Positions 26,968 to 35,866 of a stretch of DNA of 64,000 nucleotides are shown here, piece by piece (position 1 is the stretch's first letter; each line of letters opens with the position of its first letter). The stretch comes from AWTP1-13 sp963832445 (GTDB lineage Bacteria > Pseudomonadota > Alphaproteobacteria > Rhizobiales > Hyphomicrobiaceae): contig CAWHUM010000022.1 of the NCBI GenBank assembly GCA_963832445.1, positions 62,001 through 126,000 of the forward strand, in the 5' to 3' direction. A model generated the notes under the pieces. The model was not told where the DNA came from, made no database searches, and was given only the letters and a program-made list of their open reading frames with translations. Both the position numbers and the translations under genes were made by a program.

Positions 26968-28221
26968 TCAGGCGCGCGGCATGCGCACATCCTCTTCGGG
27001 ATTGGCCCCGATACTGTGGATCGTCAGGTCCGCCCCGCGCCGCTCGTCCTCGGCCGCCAGCCTGAAGCCGAACATCGTATCGACGAACGAGAAGACCAGG
27101 AAACCAGCGACCGCCGCATAGGCGGCGCCCATCACGCTGCCGATGAGCTGGGACCAGAAGCTCACCCCGCCCATGCCGCCGAAGATGGTCAGCCCGAAGA
27201 TGCCGCAGGCAACCCCGCCCCACAGCCCGCACAGGCCGTGTAGCGCCCACACGCCCAGCACATCGTCGAACTGCCACTTGGCATCGGCCGTCGCCTGGAA
27301 GGCGTAGACGAAGATCGCGCCCGCCACCCCGCCGACCAACAGCGAGCCGATCGGGTGCATGACGTCCGACCCGGCGCACACCGCGACGAGGCCGGCGAGC
27401 GCGCCGTTGTGGATGAAGCCCGGGTCGCTGTCGCCCGCGATCGTTGCAGCGAGGATGCCGCCGCACATCGCCATCAGCGAATTGATGGCAACCAGCCCCG
27501 ACACCGACTGCAGCGACTGCGCGCTCATGACGTTGAAGCCGAACCAGCCGATGCACAGCAGCCAGGAACCCATGGCGAGCCAGGGAATGGACGATGGCGG
27601 AATGCCGATCGTGCGGCCCTTGTCGAAGCGGCCAAGCCGCGGGCCCAGCTGGCGCACGGCCGAAAAAGCGGCCCAGCCGCCGACCGCATGCACCACGATG
27701 GAGCCGGCAAAGTCGTGAAACTCCTCCCCGAGCCTTGCTTTGAAGAATTGCTCCTGCAGTCCGTAGTTCTTGTTCCAGACGATGCCTTCGAAGAAGGGAT
27801 AGAAGAGGCCGACGATCAAAGCGGTGGCGACGCATTGCGGCAGGAAGCGCGCGCGCTCGGCAATGCCGCCCGAGATGATTGCCGGAACCGCAGCCGCGAA
27901 CGTGCACAGGAAGAAGAACTTGACGAGCGTCAGGCCCTGCGGCCCGAAGGCAGAGCTGCCGCCGCTGAGACCCGGCGCGCCGACGAAGAAGGCGACGCCG
28001 TAGGCGATGGCAAAGCCGACGAAGAAATAGGCGACCGTCGAGATGGCGAAGTCGACCAGGATCTTGCACAGCGCATTGACCTGGTTCTTATGGCGCACCG
28101 TGCCGGCTTCCAGAAAAGCGAAGCCGCCGTGCATGGCAAAGACGAGAACCGCTCCAACAAGCAGGAACAGGACGTCAGCGCCGCTTTGCAGTCCTTGGAC
28201 GGCTTTTTGAAGCTCAGGCAT
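26968..28221 (-). CDS. Second ammonium transporter (Amt family)
   Basis: A 417-residue channel with eleven hydrophobic helices. It opens with FLLVGAVLVFAMHGGFAFLE and GTVRHKNQVNAL, and carries the two pore histidines in GSIVVHAVGG and WALHGLCG. It lacks a signal peptide and belongs to a different Amt subgroup from the one next to glnK, nearer to the cyanobacterial and Rhesus-neighbour types. Unlike amtB it has no linked P-II gene. The C-terminal tail (HSIGANPEEDVRM) is short. It probably takes up ammonium at low concentrations. Confidence 0.92.
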   Translation of the reverse strand: MPELQKAVQGLQSGADVLFLLVGAVLVFAMHGGFAFLEAGTVRHKNQVNALCKILVDFAISTVAYFFVGFAIAYGVAFFVGAPGLSGGSSAFGPQGLTLVKFFFLCTFAAAVPAIISGGIAERARFLPQCVATALIVGLFYPFFEGIVWNKNYGLQEQFFKARLGEEFHDFAGSIVVHAVGGWAAFSAVRQLGPRLGRFDKGRTIGIPPSSIPWLAMGSWLLCIGWFGFNVMSAQSLQSVSGLVAINSLMAMCGGILAATIAGDSDPGFIHNGALAGLVAVCAGSDVMHPIGSLLVGGVAGAIFVYAFQATADAKWQFDDVLGVWALHGLCGLWGGVACGIFGLTIFGGMGGVSFWSQLIGSVMGAAYAAVAGFLVFSFVDTMFGFRLAAEDERRGADLTIHSIGANPEEDVRMPRA

Positions 28222-28270
28222 GCGACAATCTCCCCCCAAGGGTTCTTGCGGCTGCCTATTCCTTGGGCAG

Positions 28271-28285
28271 GCAGCTTCCCCGCCA
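28271..28285 (-). promoter_or_regulatory. Candidate sigma54 promoter for the second amt
   Basis: Read on the minus strand, TGGCGGGGAAGCTGC keeps the GG and GC of a sigma54 -24/-12 element at correct spacing, 50 bases upstream of the amt start. The bases between differ from consensus, so this is tentative. Confidence 0.4.
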
Positions 28286-28479
28286 CATAGGCAAAGCCCC
28301 GCAATTATCTGTCAAGTATCTGTCGTAACTCAAAGAGTAATTGCACAAGTATCAGGCCGATATCGGAAGGCAAGCCGCATGGGCTGGGCGGGGCCGGTAC
28401 CCATCCTTGACGTGCGAACGCCGACCGTTTTGGCGCACGAGGCAACCGCTTTGGTCGGTGGGTAGAGGACACTGAGGAC

Positions 28480-29229
28480 ATGTCTCGCACAGAGAACGCA
28501 GATGCAGGCCACGGGGGTAGGCGTGAGGGGCCGAGCCACATCGGCATCGTCGCATGCTCCGCCGAAGGTGCCGCACTTTGCTATCGCACCATCTGCACGG
28601 AAGGCCCTCGCCTGCTCGGACCCCACGCGCATCCCGAGGTGTCGATGCACACGCCATCGCTCGCCGAATACACGCAATTGGGCTACCGCGAGGATTGGCA
28701 AGGCGTGGGCGAGTTGATGCTCGCCTCCGCCGACAAGCTTGCGCGCATCGGCGCCGATTTCCTGATCTGCCCCGACAACACCGTCCACCAGGCGTTTGGC
28801 TACGTGGCGCCGCGATCCCCCCTGCCCTGGCTGCACATTGCCGAGGTCGTGGCCGAGGATGCTGTCGCGCGCGGCTTCCGATGCCTTGGCCTGATCGGGA
28901 CCCGCTGGCTCGTCGACAGCGAGGTCTATCCCGAAAAGCTTGCCGCGCTTGGTCTCGCGTATGTCCGCCCGACCAACACCGAGCGGGAAGAGATCAATCG
29001 CATCATCATGGACGAGTTGGTCTACGGCATCTTCAAGCCCGAGGCGGTCGCCGCTCATCAGCGGGTCATGCGGCGCATGAAGGATGCGGGCTGCGACGTC
29101 GTCGTGCTCGGCTGCACGGAGATCTCCCTGATCATGAACGACGACAACTCTCCGCTGCCGACGCTCGATTCCACGCGGCTGCTGGCGCGGGCGGCGTTGC
29201 GGCGGGCGGTTGAGGGCGTCAAACGCTAA
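28480..29229 (+). CDS. Aspartate/glutamate racemase family protein
   Basis: A 249-residue racemase-fold enzyme. The active-site region reads FLICPDNTVHQAFGYV (first cysteine plus the NTxH element) and VVVLGCTEISLIM (second cysteine). That two-cysteine pair is the family mechanism for moving the alpha proton without a cofactor. The N-terminus IGIVACSAEGAALCYRTI fits the YgeA group. D-aspartate or D-glutamate production is possible, but the substrate is not fixed by sequence. Confidence 0.87.
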   Translation: MSRTENADAGHGGRREGPSHIGIVACSAEGAALCYRTICTEGPRLLGPHAHPEVSMHTPSLAEYTQLGYREDWQGVGELMLASADKLARIGADFLICPDNTVHQAFGYVAPRSPLPWLHIAEVVAEDAVARGFRCLGLIGTRWLVDSEVYPEKLAALGLAYVRPTNTEREEINRIIMDELVYGIFKPEAVAAHQRVMRRMKDAGCDVVVLGCTEISLIMNDDNSPLPTLDSTRLLARAALRRAVEGVKR

Positions 29230-29256
29230 CGCACGCGGCGCGGGTTCATCGGGCGA

Positions 29257-29547
29257 TCAGGCGGCGCGCTGCACCTTGCGGACCTTCAGGCCGGCCTCGC
29301 TCTTGCGCGCCTGCGCCACGTCGTACTCCAACTGCATGCGCAGCAGATGATCCATCTTGGGGCCGAACGCCTTCTCGATCCTCAGCGCCATCTCTGCTGA
29401 CAATGAAGACTTCTCGTTGAGCAGGTTATTGAGCGCCTGCCGAGTGACGCCGAGCGCGCGGGCAGCCTCGGTGACGCTGAGGCCCAGGGGCTCGATAACC
29501 TCCCGCCGAATGAAACCACCGATGTGGGGCGGATCTTTCATGCGCAT
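29257..29547 (-). CDS. higA: HigA-type antitoxin (XRE helix-turn-helix)
   Basis: A 96-residue protein with a HigA pattern: HIGGFIRREVIEPLGLSVTE, then ALGVTRQALNNLLNEKSSLS and MALRIEKAFG. HigA binds and silences HigB and represses the operon. It follows the toxin gene by 11 bp, in the toxin-first order usual for higBA. A second ATG two codons downstream is also possible. Confidence 0.88.
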   Translation of the reverse strand: MRMKDPPHIGGFIRREVIEPLGLSVTEAARALGVTRQALNNLLNEKSSLSAEMALRIEKAFGPKMDHLLRMQLEYDVAQARKSEAGLKVRKVQRAA

Positions 29548-29558
29548 GGCTTGTTTCC

Positions 29559-29836
29559 TTAGTGGTAGTCCAAAAGGCGAAGGCATCGCCACCCTCGAAC
29601 CGGAATATCAGCCGCCAGTTGCCGGTCACCGTAAGGCTCCAGTAGCCGGCAAGATTTCCCTTCAGGGGATGCAGCCTCCAGCCGGGAACGACGCCGATGT
29701 CGTCGACCGTCGCGGCCGTATGGATCGCCAGCAGCATATCGCACAGCTTGTCCACGGAGGCAGCCGGCAGAGCACGCGCCTCGCCCTTCTCAAACAGCCG
29801 CCGCAAGCCCTTGTGGCGAATGCTTTGGACAGGCAT
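29559..29836 (-). CDS. higB: HigB-type toxin (RelE superfamily), C-terminus frameshifted
   Basis: The N-terminal 85 residues match HigB mRNA interferases: SIRHKGLRRLFEKGEAR, VVPGWRLHPLKGNLAGYWSL, VTGNWRLIFRFEGGDAF. HigB proteins of this group end in a DYH motif; here that ending (LLDYH, stop at 29559) is in another frame. One base seems to be missing near 29575. As written, the frame continues into the antitoxin gene to 29426. If the shift is real the toxin may be inactive. The toxin would cleave translated mRNA at the ribosome. Confidence 0.78.
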
Positions 29837-29907
29837 GCAGCGCACTGTCGCGTGACAATTGCCACTTGTCAAGTGCCGAAAGGCCTGGTGCGCGACGGCC
29901 CGATCTG

Positions 29908-30819
29908 CTAACGCACCCGGCGCGGGTTCATGTAGAGGTCGGCTTCCTGCTTCTCGAGCTTGGGCTCGTAGCGACCCTTCCGCACGTCGCGCGCCAGCCG
30001 GCGCATGTGGCGGCGGCAGTCGGCGTTGAAGATCAACATGCCGCAGAAGAACTTGAGCACGATCATCAGGCGCTGATCGGCGTGCTCCGACTTGACCCGG
30101 CCGTACCACTTGCCGCCGATCGAGAACACTTTGCCGTCGAGCTTGCCGATGTTCTCGTTGCGCTGATTGTAAAGTGTGTAGTCGCCGCCAAAATCGATCA
30201 GGTCGCGCCTGAGGCGGTAAAACCGGGGCTTGCCGTCGTCGAGCAGAAAGAACGAGAAGTTCTCCGGCAGCATCGGCCACTTGTTGGCTGAGCGCTCCAG
30301 ATAGACCACGCTGTCGTGGTCGCCGACGTTGATGGAGAAGCACGTGACCGGCAGCCCGCGCGCGCCGAGCGTCAACTGCAGGCTGCGGCCGATCATGAGG
30401 TCCATGGTGGCGCGCCAGTTGATGGTCTCGTTGAAGAGCTTGAACACCAGGCGCTTGTCCATGCCGGTGTTCTTGCGCCAGAGGTCCTCGCGATAGCCCA
30501 GCAGCCCGGTGCGTTCGCCGTTCTCCGTCACCTCGGCGAAGATATCCATGTCGGAGGTGAACTGGCGCGACTTGGCGCGGTTGCGGCTGTGCTTGTAGAT
30601 GCCGAACTCGATCGAGTTGAAGGACGTGATCCAGACGTCGACCTTGAACTCGGACCATTCCTTGCGAGCGCGCGCCTTGGAGGGCCGCGCCGTGCGCGGC
30701 AGCGAGTTGGAGCTCTCGACAGTGACGGCCCGCGCCAGCACGTCGGCCTTGGCTTCACGCGCGGCCTCCGCGGCCGCGGCGTCGGCCTCCATTACGAGCG
30801 TCCTGCTTCCGTCCGCCAT
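29908..30819 (-). CDS. Uncharacterised protein, possible LURP-one/tubby-like fold
   Basis: A 303-residue cytoplasmic protein with no signal peptide. The N-terminus is alanine-rich and basic. The C-terminal part includes FYRLRRDLIDFGGDYTLYNQ and KLDGKVFSIGGKWYGRVKSE, whose repeating basic/aromatic beta pattern resembles LURP-one-related (tubby-like) beta-barrels. A phenylalanine-rich stretch FFLLDDGKPRFY and an Asn/Arg-rich middle (FKLFNETINWRATMDLMIGR) are also visible. No catalytic motif was recognised. It stands alone next to higBA. The fold suggestion is an inference from pattern, not a firm match. Confidence 0.5.
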   Translation of the reverse strand: MADGSRTLVMEADAAAAEAAREAKADVLARAVTVESSNSLPRTARPSKARARKEWSEFKVDVWITSFNSIEFGIYKHSRNRAKSRQFTSDMDIFAEVTENGERTGLLGYREDLWRKNTGMDKRLVFKLFNETINWRATMDLMIGRSLQLTLGARGLPVTCFSINVGDHDSVVYLERSANKWPMLPENFSFFLLDDGKPRFYRLRRDLIDFGGDYTLYNQRNENIGKLDGKVFSIGGKWYGRVKSEHADQRLMIVLKFFCGMLIFNADCRRHMRRLARDVRKGRYEPKLEKQEADLYMNPRRVR

Positions 30820-31202
30820 TGTGCGTGCTCCCTCGTGGAGGCGCCGGCACGCGGGACAGTGGCGCGAATCAGTCCGACGAAGTTAGCACTCGTATGTGCA
30901 CAGGCTACGGGGTTGATACGTGGCGTTTCAGAAAGCTGTGCGTGTCTCGGGGCCTAGCCTTCACGCGAGTGACATCCAGGCCTCGACTGTCGCAGAGGTA
31001 CGAAAGCAGCTCGCGGCGGATGGTTAATTGGCGGACCATGCCGATGCGCCGACCGAGCGCGCGGTCTCCATCTTCACCGCGACACCGCCCCGCCCGCAAA
31101 GCAGTGTCCAAAAACTGAGCACGTTGCCCAATCTTGTGTAATTCCGCCCGCACCCTCGGCAGGCTATGCAGAGGACAAGGAAGAGCCCTCGCACGGAGCG
31201 AT
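30820..31202. other. Intergenic region upstream of the nitrate cluster, no gene seen
   Basis: This 383 bp stretch separates the LURP-one-like gene from the DUF2798 gene. Short open frames show no family resemblance. It should carry the promoter of the nasT operon, but I found no sigma54 element or clear operator. Confidence 0.4.
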
Positions 31203-31451
31203 ATGTCCCGCTTGCCGCACAGATATGCGCCGCTGATCTACGGCATCATTCAGGTTGCGATCACCACCGCGGTGGCCACGGCCATCGCCATCTACCAGTC
31301 CATGGGGCTGAGCCCGAGCGCCCTGGTGGGTTGGGTGGAGGCGTGGTTGGCCTCCTGGCTCGTAATGCTGCCCGTCGTGGTGGTCATTTCACCTCTGGTC
31401 CAGCGCCTCGTGCTCGCCTTGACAGCGGACGAGACCGGGACGGGTCCATGA
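31203..31451 (+). CDS. DUF2798 family small membrane protein
   Basis: An 82-residue protein with two transmembrane helices (APLIYGIIQVAITTAVATAI, then SWLVMLPVVVVISPLVQRLV). Length and the APLIYGIIQ start are typical of DUF2798. Its last four bases overlap the start of nasT (ATGA), so it is part of the nitrate operon. Its function is unknown; linkage suggests a role in nitrogen metabolism, but this is guilt by association. Confidence 0.75.
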   Translation: MSRLPHRYAPLIYGIIQVAITTAVATAIAIYQSMGLSPSALVGWVEAWLASWLVMLPVVVVISPLVQRLVLALTADETGTGP

Positions 31452-32042
31452 ATTCGGACGCGCCCCTCAAAATCCTCGTCATCGACGAAAATCCAATCCG
31501 GCGGGCGATCCTCGAAACCGGGCTCAAGGATGCCGGGTTCGAGAACGTAACTCTGCTGGCCGACACCACCGGCGCTCCTCGACCGCATCTACACCGTTGA
31601 TCCAGATGTCATCATCATCGATCTGGAGAACCCCAGCCGCGACGTGCTGGAGCAGATGTTCCAGGTCTCGCGCATCGTGCGCCGGCCGATCGCCATGTTC
31701 GTCGACCAGAGCGACCGGGCGACGATCGCGGCGGCGATGGAGGCGGGCGTCAGCGCCTACATCGTCGACGGCCTCAAGAAGGAGAGGGTGCGCTCCATCC
31801 TCGACATGACGATCTCGCGCTTCAGCGTCTTCGACCGCCTGCGCTCCGAGCTCGAGGAGACCAAGAGCGCGCTCAAGAACCGCAAGATCATCGAGAAGGC
31901 CAAGGGCATCCTGATGAAAAACCGCGGTCTCGACGAGGAGGCCGCCTACGCCCTGCTGCGCCGCACCGCCATGAGCAAGGGCAAGACCATCGCCGACGTC
32001 GCCGAGAGCCTGCTCAACACCATCGATCTGCTGAAAGACTGA
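31448..32042 (+). CDS. nasT: NasT ANTAR-domain antiterminator, frameshifted
   Basis: A response-regulator-like protein of about 197 residues. The N-terminus is LKILVIDENPIRRAILETGL. Near 31573 one extra base breaks the frame; removing it joins LLADTTG to LLDRIYTVDPDVIIIDLENP, the expected NasT sequence. The C-terminal ANTAR RNA-binding domain is intact (LKNRKIIEKAKGILMKNRG, EAAYALLRRTAMSKGKTIAD). NasT prevents termination in the leader of nitrate genes when NasS releases it. The gene precedes nasS by 10 bp. The rest is highly conserved, so a sequencing error is the simplest cause of the shift. Confidence 0.82.
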
Positions 32043-32051
32043 TGAGTTACA

Positions 32052-33248
32052 ATGCCACGTGATCGCGCTTCCTTGACTTCGCCGCTGCGCATCGGCTTCA
32101 TCCCCCTCGCCGACGCCACGGCACTGATCGTGGCCGTCGACAAAGGTTTCACCGCTGCCGAAGGGCTCGAAATCGAGCTGGTGCGCGAGGTGTCGTGGTC
32201 GAATGTGCGCGACCGCCTCAACATCGGCCAGTTCGACGCCGCCCACCTGCTGGCTCCCGTCGCCATCGCGTCGAGCCTCGGCCTCGGCCACGTGCGTGTG
32301 CCGATCCTTGCGCCCTTCAATCTCGGGCTCAACGGCAACGCCATTACCGTGACCAACGAGCTGCACGCCGCGCTGCGCGCGGCAGCCGACGGCGACATCG
32401 CCGATCCCAAAGTGTCGGCGGCTGCGCTGGCGCGGGTGGTGGCGGAGCGCAAGCGCAAGGGCGCCGCCCCGCTTACCTTCGGCATGACCTTTCCCTACTC
32501 GACCCACAACTATCAGCTGCGCTTCTGGATGGCCGCCGGTGGCGTCGATCCGGACGAGGACATTCGTCTCGTCGTGCTGCCGCCTCCGTTCATGGTGGAG
32601 AGCATCGCCAACGGTCATGTCGACGCGTTCTGCGTCGGCGCGCCCTGGAACTCCGTCGCGGTCGATCTCGGCATCGCCCACATTCTCCATTTCGTCTCGG
32701 AGATCCTGCAGCGGGCAGCGGAGAAAGTGCTGGCCGTGCGCGCCGACTGGGCCGAGCGCCACCCCGACGTATTGATGCGCCTGGTACGGGCGCATGGGAG
32801 GGCTGCCGAGTTCGTCGAGGATGTCGCCAACCGCGAAGAGGTGTGCCGCATCCTTGCTGCGCCCAACCGCATCGGCGTGGCGCCCGAAGTGATCCGCCGC
32901 ACGCTCGACGGACGGCTCAAGGTGTCGCCCGACGGCACATTCCGCACAAGCGACCGGTATCTGCTCGTCGGCCGCTACGGCGCCGCCCGGCCGGACCGCG
33001 TGCAGGCGGCATGGCTCTATGCGCAGATGGTGCGCTGGCGGCAGGCGCCGATGTCACCGGAGCTCTACGAGGCGGCTCTCGCCGTGTTCCGTCCAGATCT
33101 CTACGACGAGGCGCTCGGGCCCTCGCCCGGGCGCCTGCCGACCGAGCCGAGCGATGGCGTCGGCGCCTTCGCCGGCCCGCCATTCGACCCCTCCGACATC
33201 GCCGGTCACCTCGCGCCGTGGACGATCAATCGTAAGGACACGCGTTGA
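32052..33248 (+). CDS. nasS: NasS nitrate/nitrite sensor (cytoplasmic NrtA-like protein)
   Basis: A 398-residue NrtA/CmpA-fold binding protein without a signal peptide: it begins at LRIGFIPLADATALIVAVDK only about 10 residues in. Landmarks shared with NrtA are FGMTFPYSTHNYQLRFWMAA, LPPPFMVESIANGHVDAFCV and the GAPWNSVA segment. Cytoplasmic location and pairing with nasT identify NasS, which holds NasT when nitrate and nitrite are absent and releases it upon binding them. Frame is intact over its length, unlike its neighbours. Confidence 0.88.
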   Translation: MPRDRASLTSPLRIGFIPLADATALIVAVDKGFTAAEGLEIELVREVSWSNVRDRLNIGQFDAAHLLAPVAIASSLGLGHVRVPILAPFNLGLNGNAITVTNELHAALRAAADGDIADPKVSAAALARVVAERKRKGAAPLTFGMTFPYSTHNYQLRFWMAAGGVDPDEDIRLVVLPPPFMVESIANGHVDAFCVGAPWNSVAVDLGIAHILHFVSEILQRAAEKVLAVRADWAERHPDVLMRLVRAHGRAAEFVEDVANREEVCRILAAPNRIGVAPEVIRRTLDGRLKVSPDGTFRTSDRYLLVGRYGAARPDRVQAAWLYAQMVRWRQAPMSPELYEAALAVFRPDLYDEALGPSPGRLPTEPSDGVGAFAGPPFDPSDIAGHLAPWTINRKDTR

Positions 33249-33423
33249 CGCGGCTTGCAGCAAGAAGCAAGGCAGCTCGCTCAAGAAAACAGCAGTCCAA
33301 CGCGCTGGCGCAAATCAAGGCACCCCGGAAGCGCCTGGTTTTCCTGGATAAAGAGATGACGAGGCGAGTTGGCACGATGCTTGATAGGTGAAGCTCAGAC
33401 GGGTTCGGGAACTAATCTCGGAC

Positions 33424-33439
33424 GGCCCAAAGGCGGGCC
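33424..33439 (+). promoter_or_regulatory. ANTAR-type hexaloop hairpin in the nrtA leader (NasT target)
   Basis: GGCCC and GGGCC enclose the six-base loop AAAGGC, with A at position 1 and G at position 4, as in ANTAR RNA targets. It lies 12 bases before the terminator stem and 140 bases before nrtA. A second, upstream hexaloop hairpin is expected in the full motif but was not clear. Confidence 0.6.
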
Positions 33440-33450
33440 ATCGAAAAAGC

Positions 33451-33511
33451 AACGCCGCTGTCTGGAGGTCGCTCAAGCGAAGCGACTCTGGATTGCGGCG
33501 TTTTTGTTTTT
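33451..33511 (+). terminator. Intrinsic terminator in the nrtA leader
   Basis: AACGCCGC (33451-33458) pairs with GCGGCGTT (33495-33502), with an inner GTCGCT / AGCGAC hairpin, and is followed by TTTTTGTTTTT. It sits between the hexaloop hairpin and nrtA, and would stop transcription unless NasT acts. The rest of the 330 bp between nasS and nrtA holds no gene. Confidence 0.75.
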
Positions 33512-33578
33512 GCCGGTGAGGAACGCGAACGAGGGGATCGGGCGAAGGTCCACCCAACTTCGAAAGGATGCCGAAGTA

Positions 33579-34912
33579 ATGACACGCACGAGCAAGCAGG
33601 GAACTCGTACGCGCCTCAAGATGAGCCGGCGCACATTTCTGAAATCTACGGGCAGCACGGCGGCGGTGCTCGCTGCCGCCAAGGCCAGCTTCATCGCCGG
33701 CGCGCACGTCGCGCATGCCGCCGGTCCCGAGGTGAAGGGCACCAAGCTCGGCTACATCGCGCTGACCGATGCGTCGCCGCTCGATCATCGCCAAGGAGAA
33801 GGGCTTCTACGCCAAGCACGGCCTGCCCGACATGGAGATCCTCAAGCAGGCCTCCTGGGGCGCCACGCGCGACAACATGGCGCTCGGCACCAAGGCCAAC
33901 GGCATCGACGGCGGCCACATCCTGCGCCCGAAGACGCACCTCTACACCACCGGCAAGGTGATCCAGAACAATCAGCCGCTGCCGATGTACACGCTGCTGC
34001 AACCTCAACGAGGACTGCCAGGCGATCTCGGTCTCCAACGAGTACAAGGACTCGAGCGTCGGCACCGACTGCCTCGGCGCTCAAGGCCGCCTTCGAGAAG
34101 AAGAAGGCCTCCGGCAAGGAGGTGAAGGTCGCCATGACCTTCCCCGGCGGCACCCACGACCTGTGGATCCGCTACTGGCTCGCCGCCGGCGGCATCGACC
34201 CCGACCGCGACGTCTCCACCATCGTGGTGCCGCCGCCGCAGATGGTGGCGAACATGAAGGTCGGCAACATGGACGCCTTCTGCGTCGGCGAGCCCTGGAA
34301 CGAGCAGCTCGTCAACCAGGACATCGGCTTCACCGCCCTGCACCACCGGCGAGCTCTGGTTCAAGCACCCCGAGAAGATCCTCGGCATGCGCGCCGACTG
34401 GGTCGACACCAACCCCAAGGCCGCGCTGGCCATCATGATGGCGATCATGGAGGCGCAGCAGTGGTGCGAGAAGATGGAGAACAAGCAGGAGATGGCCGAG
34501 ATCATCGGCCGCCGCCAGTGGTTCAACGTGCCGGTGCCCGACATCATCGGCCGCATCAAGGGCGACATCAACTACGGCCACGGCCGCACCGCGCAAGGGC
34601 ACCAACCTGCTCATGAAGTTCTGGGGCAAGACCGGCGAGGTCGTCCTACCCCTGGAAGAGCCTCGACACCTGGTTCGTCACCGAGAACATCCGCTGGGGC
34701 AAGTTCGAGCCGTCGCTCGACGTCAAGGCGCTGGTCGACACGCACCAACCGCTCCGACCTGTGGATCGAGGCGGCCAAGACGCTGGGCATCGCCGGCCAT
34801 CCGACGGGCGACAGCCGCGGCGTCGAGACGTTCTTCGACGGCAAGGTGTTCGATCCGGCCGACCCGCAGGCCTACCTGCAGATCGCTCTCGATCAAGCGA
34901 CCGACCGTCTGA
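33579..34912 (+). CDS. nrtA: Nitrate ABC transporter substrate-binding protein NrtA, multiply frameshifted
   Basis: A Tat-type signal (MSRRTFLKSTG) begins a periplasmic nitrate-binding protein. In pieces read from all three frames the full NrtA can be followed: KLGYIALTDASPL, IIAKEKGFYAKHGLPDMEIL, FPGGTHDLWIRYWLAAGGID, VPPPQMVANMKVGNMDAFCV, then SLSIKRPTV and a stop at 34912. Eight single-base insertions are inferred near 33782, 34000, 34070, 34341, 34598, 34645, 34742 and 34882. Between them the codons are clean and conserved. The protein captures nitrate for NrtBC. As written it cannot be made; see findings. Confidence 0.78.
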
Positions 34913-34956
34913 TCCGCCGACCGCAGAGCCGCTTTTACTCCTCGAGGAGACCTTGC

Positions 34957-35853
34957 ATGAACATGCCCATGCTCAAAGCCGAGGCTGCCGCCGCGCACTC
35001 GGTCCGCGCTGCCGGCGGAAGTAGTCAAGCTCAGGCCGCGATCAAGCCGAGGCGCGCGTATTCTGCCGGCGCTCTCCACGGTCGCATCGCGCATGTCTGC
35101 CGCCGCTGATCATGCTGAGCCTGCTGCTCATCGTCTGGCAGATCCTGTGCAGCAAGCCGAGCGCCACCCTGCCGTCGCCCACCAAGATCTGGAGCGAAGC
35201 GCGCGACCTCATCGTCGATCCGTTCTTCGTCGCCGGCCCGCAGGACATCGGCCTCGGCTGGCGCGTGCTGACCTCGCTGCAGCGCGTCGCCATCGGCTAC
35301 GGCCTCGCCGGCATCATCGGCATCGTGCTCGGCACCATCATCGGCCAGTCGGTGTGGGCCATGCGCGGGCTCGACCCGATCTTCCAGGTGCTGCGCACCA
35401 TCTCGCCGCTGGCCTGGCTGCCGATCTCGCTTGCCGCCTTCCGCGACAGCCAGCCCTCGGCGATCTTCGTGATCTTCATCACCTCGGTGTGGCCGATCAT
35501 CATCAACACGGCCGTCGGCATCCGCAACATCCCGCAGGACTACCGCAACGTGGCGTCGCGTGCTGCGCCTCAACCAGCTCGAGTTCTTCTGGAAGATCAT
35601 GATCCCGTCGGCCGCGCCCTACATCTTCACGGGGCTCCGGATCGGCATCGGCCTGTCGTGGCTCGCCATCGTGGCGGCCGAGATGCTCACCGGCGGCGTC
35701 GGCATCGGCTTCTTCATCTGGGACGCGTGGAACTCATCGCGCCTCCCCGACATCGTCGTGGCGCTCGTCTACATCGGCGTCATCGGCTTCGTGCTCGACC
35801 GCCTGGTCGCGCTCATCGCCAGCGTCGTGACGCGCGGCACGGCGGCCAACTGA
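34957..35853 (+). CDS. nrtB: Nitrate ABC transporter permease NrtB, frameshifted
   Basis: An inner-membrane permease of about 297 residues once three single-base insertions (near 35018, 35097 and 35554) are removed. Visible parts are PPLIMLSLLLIVWQILC, the EAA-loop region around RVLRLNQLEFFWKIMIPSAA, and the C-terminal helices PYIFTGLRIGIGLSWLAIVA. These are typical of NrtB. It follows nrtA by 44 bp and precedes nrtC by 13 bp. It forms the membrane channel of the nitrate uptake system. Confidence 0.78.
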
Positions 35854-35866
35854 GGGAGCTGAGATC

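Noticed and set aside
26873..28069. 398-codon minus-strand frame overlapping the second amt gene
   Set aside because: Out-of-frame reading of the transporter; arginine-rich and motif-free.
33401..33420. First ANTAR hairpin (P1) upstream of the AAAGGC hairpin
   Set aside because: The best candidate stem has a five- or seven-base loop and no G at position 4.
33579..34912. Programmed frameshifting in nrtA
   Set aside because: Eight shifts at different non-slippery contexts in one gene cannot be programmed.
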